64,000 bases of DNA from CAZDWZ01 sp964509425 (GTDB taxonomy: Bacteria > Bdellovibrionota_C > UBA2361 > SZUA-149 > CAZDWZ01): the NCBI GenBank assembly GCA_964509425.1, contig CAZDWZ010000004.1, positions 248,001-312,000 of the forward strand, given 5' to 3'. The notes beneath the pieces are model-generated. The model worked only from the letters and a program-made list of their open reading frames with translations, did not search any database and was not told where the DNA came from. Shown here in pieces: positions 51,329 to 58,161 of the stretch (the first letter of the stretch is position 1; each line of letters opens with the position of its first letter). The translations under genes were made by a program, and so were the position numbers.

Positions 51329-53683
51329 ATGTGTGCAGCTGAGAAACCCCGACCTTCTTGGTCCAGCGAGCGACCGTGGTATGTCGAATTCTTCTTCGAC
51401 AAATCACGGCCCATACAGCTGCGTGCTGGCGTTGGCGCGGTGATTCTCCTGATTTTGCTCTACCCAGTTTTTGGGATGCAGGGGAAAAAGGATCGTTTAA
51501 AGTCCACGCCTACCGATGCAACTACAGCTGGTGAGAGTGCACTGAAAGAGTTCGGCATCACGGAAACTCCGACGGCCGCCGAAACCGATGACGGCACTCC
51601 TCCGGCACCTGTTCCTGGAGAGAATATTGACCCTTCGGTGTTTCTGCCCGAAGCAACGCTCCGCCCTGCGGAAGCGGCTCCCCTTCCAAAAATTTTTCAC
51701 TTCATGTCCGGAATTAATCCGCTCATCGTCGGCGGACTCGTCGTAAACGGCGAGGTTTGGATCGCCAGCTCACAGCAGGTCTATCAGGTAAAAAGTGGAG
51801 AGGCAGGGAAGCAGGAGCTCGTGGTGAAGCTCGACGCTCCGTCGTTCGACCAGGTTTTCTCCGACGACCTTCCCATAATCACCTCTTTCACGTCCGCTCC
51901 CGACGGCAGTTTATGGGTAGGTGGGAAAGACGGAACTCTGATTCGCTACGCCGAGTATGATTGGAAGATCATCTCCTCAGCGGGTGAGCCATTTTCTAAT
52001 GCACTCCGCGCGCTTGCGGCGTTTGAGAACCGGCTTTTCGTAGGTGGTCAAGGACTCTGGAAATGGGACTCGGCATCATCGAAAGTCACCCGGTATCCGG
52101 CGTTTGCAAACGTTGGGATCAGAGCGTTCTTGAATCGCACTCTTCCCGACGGTCGGAAGGAACTCCTCATGGCCGCGGACAACGGCGTCTGGCGTCTCGG
52201 CGCCAAGGGGTGGGGGCTGCTGCTCCAAGTAGGCGGCGCCGATAAGTATGCAAAGACTGTCGCCGATCTTGGTCAGGACGGATTCCTCGTCGGCACGGCG
52301 GATGGAATCCTCCGCGTCTCAAGTGCAGGAGTCGTTCTCGATAAGTTTATTCAAGGGAACGAAATAAACACCCTTGCTCGAGACTTTGACGGCCACATTT
52401 GGGCGGGAACAAGAAACGCGGGTCTCAAATATTGGAACGGTAAGGAATGGTTTCAAGCCTCGCTCGAACAGGGCATTCCGGGAGAGAACGTAAATTCACT
52501 TCTCATTGATCCCGATGGCAACCTCTGGATTGGGATATTCGGCCGGGGCATGTTTGTCGTGCCGGTCGAGCAACTGAAGGAATGGATTTCTCAGTTCCCC
52601 GATACGAGTAAAACGATCGACGCCTCGGCTCCGAGGACCTACCCCTCGGTGTGCAAAGCGGCAGCCGCAGAGTTCCAAGACGGAAATTCCGGAGCCATTT
52701 CGATTTTCCGCTTTGACGGCAAAGAATATGTGTTCTTTTCGGGACGGCAGATCTGCCCGCTTGGAGCAGGATTTCTCACCTCGGACAGGACGGCGTATCT
52801 CCTCTCGGGATGGAACATGACCATCGCAACGGCGGGAAACCGGCAAGAAATCGACATCCCGAAGGATCTTCCCGCGGATCAAGTGAAGCGGGTGCTCTTC
52901 GTCGATTCCAAGCGAAGAGTGTGGTTCGGACCGGTGTCGAACGGCCCATTCGTTTATCTTCCCCCAAGCGATACTCATCCGAACGGCACCTTTGAAAATT
53001 TCGGGAACGTCCCCCAGATGAACGGCAATCCCACGTCGTTTATTCTCGAAGATAAAAATTCTCACTTTTGGGTGGGAAGCGCTCCAGCATTCGACAAAGA
53101 CAACGAGGAGTTTCACGTTCCCCCGCTCCACCGTTTCGACGGAACAACTTGGACGCATTTCACCCCTCAGAACGGCTTGAACAGTTGGCGCCTCCAAGAC
53201 GCCATCCTGAGGCGAGACGGTTCGATTGCGATTGCCGGCGAGAGCGGACTCTCGATCGTGAAAAATGGCGTGATTGAGCCGGTGCGCGCGAGCGAACGCC
53301 TGCGAAAGCGCCTTCTCTATTCTGTCTTCGAAGATCGACTTGGAGATCTCTGGTTCGGTCAACAGCTCTGGGGTCCGGGAGTGACGTTCTTCGATGCGAC
53401 AAACTTCCACAACATCAATCGCGACCACGGCCTCTTCAGTGACAGGATCATCGCTATCTCGCAGGACGCGATGAACCGCATGTGGGTGGTCGCATCAGAC
53501 GGCTCCGTGGGAATTTATCCGCGCAGCTATTTCGACCGGAAGGTGGCCGAATCCGAAGGCGTTGAATCCGGGACCGCGCCGGGCGGGAGCAACGCGGTTC
53601 CACCCCTCGAGGATGCGCCGGAAGATCCGTCTCCGCAGCAGGCCGCGGCCCCCGAGCCTGAGCCGGAAGCGGATGAGGACTAA
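51329..53683 (+). CDS. Membrane-anchored beta-propeller (Reg_prop-like) protein
   Basis: A 784-residue protein with one membrane segment at about residues 34-50 (GAVILLILLYPVFGM). An acidic, Pro-rich linker follows, and then a propeller of repeated blades of the two-component-regulator type: PDGSLWVGGKDG, DFDGHIWAGTRNAGLKYWNGKEWF, DPDGNLWIGIFGRGMF and later DKNSHFWVGSAP and EDRLGDLWFGQQLW. The last ~60 residues are a Pro/Glu-rich tail (QQAAAPEPEPEADED). Unlike full hybrid sensors it has no kinase or cyclase domain. It may report to a partner or bind a ligand in the periplasm; this is inference. Confidence 0.75.
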   Translation: MCAAEKPRPSWSSERPWYVEFFFDKSRPIQLRAGVGAVILLILLYPVFGMQGKKDRLKSTPTDATTAGESALKEFGITETPTAAETDDGTPPAPVPGENIDPSVFLPEATLRPAEAAPLPKIFHFMSGINPLIVGGLVVNGEVWIASSQQVYQVKSGEAGKQELVVKLDAPSFDQVFSDDLPIITSFTSAPDGSLWVGGKDGTLIRYAEYDWKIISSAGEPFSNALRALAAFENRLFVGGQGLWKWDSASSKVTRYPAFANVGIRAFLNRTLPDGRKELLMAADNGVWRLGAKGWGLLLQVGGADKYAKTVADLGQDGFLVGTADGILRVSSAGVVLDKFIQGNEINTLARDFDGHIWAGTRNAGLKYWNGKEWFQASLEQGIPGENVNSLLIDPDGNLWIGIFGRGMFVVPVEQLKEWISQFPDTSKTIDASAPRTYPSVCKAAAAEFQDGNSGAISIFRFDGKEYVFFSGRQICPLGAGFLTSDRTAYLLSGWNMTIATAGNRQEIDIPKDLPADQVKRVLFVDSKRRVWFGPVSNGPFVYLPPSDTHPNGTFENFGNVPQMNGNPTSFILEDKNSHFWVGSAPAFDKDNEEFHVPPLHRFDGTTWTHFTPQNGLNSWRLQDAILRRDGSIAIAGESGLSIVKNGVIEPVRASERLRKRLLYSVFEDRLGDLWFGQQLWGPGVTFFDATNFHNINRDHGLFSDRIIAISQDAMNRMWVVASDGSVGIYPRSYFDRKVAESEGVESGTAPGGSNAVPPLEDAPEDPSPQQAAAPEPEPEADED

Positions 53684-53778
53684 TAAGCCGCCTTATTTCG
53701 ACGCCCGAGGCCGCCCGCACGGAATCCAACTCGAACGGAAGTATCCAACAGACATGAGGGAAGAAGAAGGGAAATGGT

Positions 53779-53850
53779 AGGCACGGAGAGATTCGAACTC
53801 TCGACCCTTCGCACGTCAAGCGAATGCTCTAGCCGCTGAGCTACGCGCCT
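53779..53850 (-). tRNA. tRNA-Val (GAC)
   Basis: On the minus strand the acceptor stem is AGGCGCG with CGTGCCT (one G-T pair), the D arm is GCTC...GAGC and the anticodon stem is TTCGC/GCGAA around TTGACGT, so the anticodon is GAC. The T arm is GAGAG-TTCGAAT-CTCTC. The discriminator is A. It is 96 bases after the propeller gene's stop and about 550 bases from the high-GC amidinotransferase-like gene. Confidence 0.95.
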
Positions 53851-54403
53851 ATAGGAGTCCGCGGAGGTAGCAGGCCCCGGTCCCGGTGTCAATCCGGGTT
53901 TCTTGAAGTTCCACTTCAGGATGGGAAATTGGCAAGCCGCCGAACCGGCTTAGTTTCCTTTGCGGTCGCGCCCTGATTGTCTACTTTTGGTGTCCCGTGA
54001 GTGAATAGTCAGAAAAGAGCGGTAACATTGAATGACTTTTTTTGCATATCTCTCAGGTTGGGCCCGGTGAAACCACCGGCTCTCGGTTTTAGAGATCCTC
54101 GGGTTTTAGACTATGGCGGCTTCACACGCAGATTCCATTCGTGCCGAACCAATCCACAAGAAAACGGTCAACCGAACCTCGGGGCACCGGCGCGCCGTAT
54201 CTCTTAGAGTCTGGAAGTTTATTCTGTTTGCGCTCTCCGTGAGCGTCTTGATGCTGGCTTCATACCCGAGCTCACCGTCCTTGCTTGAGCATTCGGATTC
54301 GCTTCGGTCAGTGACCGGGAAGAGGTAACCCCTAGCCCCCATGTAGGGAGTAGAACCTCTTCGCCGGAACACTGACCGAGCGTACTTCAGTTGGCCGGAT
54401 GCA
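53851..54403. other. Mostly gene-free stretch with a doubtful 71-codon frame
   Basis: Between tRNA-Val and the amidinotransferase-like gene. One plus-strand frame, 54113-54328, could encode a 71-residue basic protein with one hydrophobic segment (VWKFILFALSVSVLMLASYP), but it lacks a ribosome-binding site and any recognised family, so it is only a possibility. Nothing else is evident. No direct repeat of the tRNA-Val 3' end was seen here by eye. Confidence 0.3.
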
Positions 54404-55438
54404 TCAGGCGGCGATGCATTGGACCAAGCAGTCGGGTCCTCCTTCCTTCTCGGTGAGATAGCGTGTCATGTCGGTCTCGATCACTCGAACCCCCATCTTC
54501 GTGAGCCACTCGTTGTGCGCGGGGTGGCCACGGTGCGAGAAGGCCACCAAGTGGCCACCGCGGCGCACTTTGTCCGGAGCCAGCTTGTAGTTCGGACTCC
54601 AGCCCTCGAGGTCCCGGCCGATGTTGGGTCCCTCGGTCGTGCACAACACCTCGGGCATGGGGACGACGTTCAGCCCGGCACCCCGCAGCTTCCGCCGTTC
54701 GGCGCGCGAGAAGTACCGGTATTTGAGTCCGACACCGTCCCGCTCGAAGGGGTGACCCCGCGTCGTCCAGTGCATCGAGTACTCCCACCGCTTCTCCACC
54801 CGCTCGCGGACGCGGATGACGACGCTCTCCATCCCCTCCGTCGCGAAGAAGCCCACGAGTTCCTCGACCCCGTGGCGGTTGGTACGTCCCGACAGACCGA
54901 TGACGGCGAGCCAGCCTCGGCCCTCGCGGTAGAAGAATTCGACGTCGCCCCCTTCGGCTTTCTTCTCTCCGCTGAGGAGCAGGGTCGCCTCAGGGAGGCT
55001 GTCGAACCCCACGGAGCTGAAGAGACCGCTCTCGAAGTGGTCCATGAATCCGACGGCTTCGTGGTTGCGATGCGCGCTGTGCGCCGCAAAGTTCATGATC
55101 ACGCAGCGGCGCTTTGGCGTGACGATCATGCCGTCTCGCCCGAACTCCATGTCTTGTCCGAAGCAGATGTCCGGCCGGTCGGTCAGTGTGCCCGTGAAAG
55201 GCACGTCGTCGTAGGGGCTCGTGACGAGGCTTGGGAGGACCTCGACGCGGTACCCGTTCGACCGGAGCAGACCGACGTACTGCTCCCACTCGTGGAGGAT
55301 GATTGCAGGTGACTGCGACTCTCGCACCTGCCTCGAGATCTGTTGCCCGGCGCACCACTGCGAGTAGTGGATGCTCGGACGCCTGACGTAGAACACAGGG
55401 TCAACCCCCGTGTCCCGGATCCAAGTTCTCCGACCCAT
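54404..55438 (-). CDS. Amidinotransferase/dimethylargininase (DDAH)-superfamily protein, probably acquired
   Basis: A 344-residue protein of the guanidino-modifying superfamily. FTGTLTDRPDICFGQDMEFGRDGMIVTPKRR and AEGGDVEFFYREGRGWLAVIGLSGRTNRHGVEEL correspond to the 'D.vF..D...i..g..ii' and 'EGGDV......v.vG.s.RT...' blocks. The catalytic Cys is probably Cys337 in GGPDCLVQC near the end. It could hydrolyse or transfer an arginine-type guanidino group; the substrate cannot be told. Base composition is visibly higher in GC than the flanks, and the antisense frame is open for nearly 300 codons, both typical of a transferred high-GC gene. It has no related neighbour. Confidence 0.75.
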   Translation of the reverse strand: MGRRTWIRDTGVDPVFYVRRPSIHYSQWCAGQQISRQVRESQSPAIILHEWEQYVGLLRSNGYRVEVLPSLVTSPYDDVPFTGTLTDRPDICFGQDMEFGRDGMIVTPKRRCVIMNFAAHSAHRNHEAVGFMDHFESGLFSSVGFDSLPEATLLLSGEKKAEGGDVEFFYREGRGWLAVIGLSGRTNRHGVEELVGFFATEGMESVVIRVRERVEKRWEYSMHWTTRGHPFERDGVGLKYRYFSRAERRKLRGAGLNVVPMPEVLCTTEGPNIGRDLEGWSPNYKLAPDKVRRGGHLVAFSHRGHPAHNEWLTKMGVRVIETDMTRYLTEKEGGPDCLVQCIAA

Positions 55439-56174
55439 TTCGCTCCTTCGCCCGGAGTCTTGATGCAGCCCTCCGGGGCATGAACAGAAGAGATGTGTGT
55501 CTGGCGTCTAACCTAGTAAGGTCCTTCCTTCCCGGCCACCAGACCATAGAACTCCGCCGGCTCATCGAGCAGGAAGCCGCCAAAGGAAAAATTCCCTGGG
55601 CACTTTCCTGCGCTATAAGCGGCGGAGGTCAACGATCGGATGACGGTTCAACAAACTGCCCGATACGATTATGTAAAGATCAAACTACCATTCGGTTATA
55701 AGAAAAATTTTGGCTAAACCGGAATTAGACATTGTTAGTCTTCCGTCATGATTTGATTGGATATGGTCTCTGTTGTCCGAGATCGGACAACAGATTATAA
55801 TTTTGAGCTTTTCCCGTAGGCGATGGTATTCGTAGAGAAATGCGACAGGAACTGAGGAAATGTCTCAATTCTCCCCGGAGAGGAACGCTCGTGTTCCGAA
55901 CGCCAGACGCCAACACGAGAGCCGGTGCGAGTGGAGAATTGCGCGACGCCACCCCCTCTCGGCGGTGGACGTAACTTTCGAAAACACTATAGAGTTTTCT
56001 GTTTCAAAATGTTATGACCTGCCCTCCTAGGTCGAAAGGCCTTCCGGAGACGGCGCAACCACTTACAATTACTAGTGTTTTCGACCATCAAATGATTTTC
56101 TCATTTCGTCGGGCCTTCGCGGGCGGGGATCGGGAATAGACTTTTTTTGAGAGCTTTTTAGTACGGGGACAATT
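55439..56174. other. 736-base gene-free region with a palindrome and leader-like stems
   Basis: No gene is visible; infC, which often precedes rpmI, is absent. CTGTTGTCCGA (55770-55780) and TCGGACAACAG (55783-55793) form a perfect 11-bp palindrome with a 2-base spacer. Further on, CAATTCTCC (55866-55874) pairs with GGAGAATTG (55933-55941), and CTCGTGTT (55888-55895) with AACACGAG (55912-55919) nested inside it. CGCCACC...GGTGG follows. This could be the 5' leader of the rpmI operon. The part next to 55438 must also hold the amidinotransferase gene's promoter. Confidence 0.45.
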
Positions 56175-56369
56175 ATGCCAAAGGCAAAGACCAACCGCTC
56201 AGCCGCCAAGCGTTTTCGAAAGACCGGTGGAAGTAAAGTTAAACGCGGTCACGCGACCCGCAGACACTTGTTGACTTCAAAGTCGACAAAGCGAAAGCGG
56301 CACAACCGGAAGACGAACTACGTCAACGCCGGGAACATGAGAGAAATTGAGCGGCTGTTGCCCAATTAA
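56175..56369 (+). CDS. rpmI: 50S ribosomal protein L35
   Basis: A 64-residue, very basic ribosomal protein. PKAKTNRSAAKRFRKTGGSKVKRGHATRRHLLTSKSTKRKR is typical of L35, and the end (HNRKTNYVNAGNMREIERLLPN) matches too. It begins the rpmI-rplT-pheS-pheT series. infC, normally just upstream, is not in this region. Confidence 0.97.
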   Translation: MPKAKTNRSAAKRFRKTGGSKVKRGHATRRHLLTSKSTKRKRHNRKTNYVNAGNMREIERLLPN

Positions 56370-56379
56370 AAAAATATCA

Positions 56380-56456
56380 TCATTCTCAGCGTCGTCGTAA
56401 GCCGGCGTCGTTGTCGCATCAGTGCAGAACTTCATTCACGGAACACCGAGAATGAA
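56380..56456 (+). promoter_or_regulatory. Mutually exclusive stem-loops between rpmI and rplT
   Basis: TCATTCTC (56380-56387) can pair with GAGAATGA (56448-56455), enclosing 60 bases. TTCATTC (56431-56437) can pair with GAATGAA (56450-56456), using the same downstream strand. The two cannot form together. The rplT start lies 66 bases after the second stem. L20 is known to repress its own operon by binding mRNA in other bacteria, so a switch of this kind is plausible here. Confidence 0.4.
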
Positions 56457-56522
56457 CCAAGCAGAGAGAGACAGCGATTCGGATAAAAAACGGCGCAGAG
56501 TGTAAACTCAGAGGAATCAGTC

Positions 56523-56879
56523 ATGAGAGTTAAACGTGGAGTAAAAGCAAGACGACGCCGCAATAAGGTGTTGAAGCTTGCCAAGGGGTTTCGCGGCCGT
56601 TCGAAAAATACGATTCGTACTGCGACGCACAGAGTTGAAAAGGCGCTTTGCTATTCATACCGTGACCGACGGCAAAAGAAGCGTCATTTCCGTGAGCTGT
56701 GGATCGTCCGTCTTAGCGCCGCAGTTCGTGAGCTCGGGCTCAACTACTCGCAGTTTGTTAACGGCTTGAAGAAAGCCAACGTCGACCTGAACAGAAAAGT
56801 CCTGGCCGATATGGCCGTCCGCGATCCGGAAGGCTTCCGTTCGGTAGTTGAAATCGCAAAGGCTCAAGTCAGCGCGTAA
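56523..56879 (+). CDS. rplT: 50S ribosomal protein L20
   Basis: The 118-residue protein reads MRVKRGVKARRRRNKVLKLAKGFRGRSKN at the start, then YSYRDRRQKKRHFRELWIVRLSAAVRELGLNYSQFVNGLKKANVDLNRKVLADMAVRDPEGFRSVVEIAK, all typical of L20. L20 is needed early in 50S assembly. The spacing from rpmI is 153 bases, longer than usual, and holds the stem-loops noted above. Confidence 0.98.
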   Translation: MRVKRGVKARRRRNKVLKLAKGFRGRSKNTIRTATHRVEKALCYSYRDRRQKKRHFRELWIVRLSAAVRELGLNYSQFVNGLKKANVDLNRKVLADMAVRDPEGFRSVVEIAKAQVSA

Positions 56880-56967
56880 GTCCGCGCGATGTTCTTTGCT
56901 AGGAGGCCTTGCCGGGCGATTCAATACGGGATGAACCGTGTTAAATCAGAGACGGTGAGTGCCGGAG

Positions 56968-56994
56968 AAAGGGGATCGCTTAGGGGTCCCCTTT
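56968..56994 (+). terminator. Hairpin between rplT and pheS
   Basis: AAAGGGGA (56968-56975) pairs with TCCCCTTT (56987-56994), followed by CATTTTG. It could be a leaky terminator or attenuator ahead of pheS. The frame through it is open to pheS and encodes GVPFHFVPLAFP, with three Phe codons, but no separate leader peptide with a stop is seen in that frame. Confidence 0.45.
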
Positions 56995-57066
56995 CATTTT
57001 GTCCCTCTCGCTTTTCCTGCTGAACGAGGAGAGCGAACGGTTCGACATCTCCAATTTAGGGGGCTC

Positions 57067-58152
57067 ATGGAGAAGACGATCGAGGAACTCCGTTCCCGGA
57101 TGCTGTCCGGGATTCAAAGTGCAATATCCACGGAAACACTTGAATCTCTGAGGCAGCAATTCCTCGGAAAGAAGGGTGAGCTCACCCAGGTGCTGAAATC
57201 CGTCGGCACATTGGCACCGGAAGAGCGGAAGTCCGTCGGCGCTGCCGTGAATCAAGCCAAAGACGAAATTGCTCTTGCGATCGAAGAGAAAAAAGTCAGC
57301 CTCCTTGATCTTGAGCCTGCGGTCTCCCCCGCTATCGACATCACACTTCCTGGTTCTTTTGCTTCAGCTCCGGCAGCGAACTCCACGTTCGGCTCGTCTG
57401 TCGACGCGATTCCTGCGGGAGGTCTGCATCCCACGATTCAAATGATGTACGACTTAAACGACGCATTTTCGTCGCTCAACTTCGACATCTACGAAGGACC
57501 TGAGATTACAAGCGAACTCTACGAGTTTGATAATCTCAATTTTCCGCCCGATCACCCTGCGCGCGAAAGCATGGATACGTATTGGTTGGATGGAACCGAC
57601 GAAAAACTTGGTGGAGATCGGCTTTGCATCCGCCCCCATCTCACCGGCGCGAGCGTGCGGTACATGCAACAGCACAAGCCGCCGTTTCGGTTTGTATACC
57701 CCGGCCGAGTGTACCGGAGCGAGGCCACGGATGCCCGTCACGAGCGTGCGTTCTTCCAATATGAGGCGCTCATCGTCGACAAAAACATGCCGTTTACGGC
57801 TGGAAAACTGCTCGTAAACACCATTCTCGACACCGTCTTTGGAAGGCCGGTGAACACGCGCATGCGGTCAGGATTTTTCCCCTTCGTCGAACCCGGTTTC
57901 GAAATAGATATGCAATGTCTCGTTTGCAACGGAGCAGGATGCCGTCTCTGCAAACACGTCGGTTGGCTCGAGGTGATGCCCGGCGGTGTTCCCCACCCAA
58001 ACGTTTTTAGGGCCGGTGGTATCGATCCCGATGAATGGATGGGATTCTACATAAATATCGGTCTGGATCGCCTCGTCATGATGCGCTACGGCATTGACGA
58101 CGTGCGGCTCTTCCACAGCGCGGATCTGCGCTTCCTCTCTCAATTCCAGTGA
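57067..58152 (+). CDS. pheS: Phenylalanyl-tRNA synthetase alpha subunit
   Basis: A class II synthetase subunit of 361 residues. The N-terminal coiled coil is MEKTIEELRSRMLSGIQSAIS...FLGKKGELTQVLKSVGTLAPEERK. The catalytic domain has GGLHPTIQMMYDLNDAF, YEGPEITSELYEFDNLNFPPDHPARESMDTYWL (the FDALN.P.DHPAR motif), RPHLTGASVRYM, FVYPGRVYRSEATDARHE (motif 2) and MGFYINIGLDRLVMMRYGIDDVRLF (motif 3). ATG at 57067 has AGGGGG upstream and fits the family, so the extension from 56959 is rejected. Confidence 0.97.
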   Translation: MEKTIEELRSRMLSGIQSAISTETLESLRQQFLGKKGELTQVLKSVGTLAPEERKSVGAAVNQAKDEIALAIEEKKVSLLDLEPAVSPAIDITLPGSFASAPAANSTFGSSVDAIPAGGLHPTIQMMYDLNDAFSSLNFDIYEGPEITSELYEFDNLNFPPDHPARESMDTYWLDGTDEKLGGDRLCIRPHLTGASVRYMQQHKPPFRFVYPGRVYRSEATDARHERAFFQYEALIVDKNMPFTAGKLLVNTILDTVFGRPVNTRMRSGFFPFVEPGFEIDMQCLVCNGAGCRLCKHVGWLEVMPGGVPHPNVFRAGGIDPDEWMGFYINIGLDRLVMMRYGIDDVRLFHSADLRFLSQFQ

Positions 58153-58161
58153 GGCACCAAC

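Noticed and set aside
54419..55312. A 297-codon plus-strand frame opposite the amidinotransferase-like gene
   Set aside because: High GC keeps the antisense frame free of stops. The minus-strand protein has family motifs and this one has none.
53779..55438. A genomic island bounded by tRNA-Val with att repeats
   Set aside because: No repeat of the tRNA 3' end and no integrase is adjacent. Only the single high-GC gene supports transfer.
56959..57066. An N-terminal extension of PheS or a Phe-rich leader peptide
   Set aside because: The frame is continuous with pheS and has no stop, so it is not a leader peptide. The family N-terminus and the ribosome-binding site favour the start at 57067.
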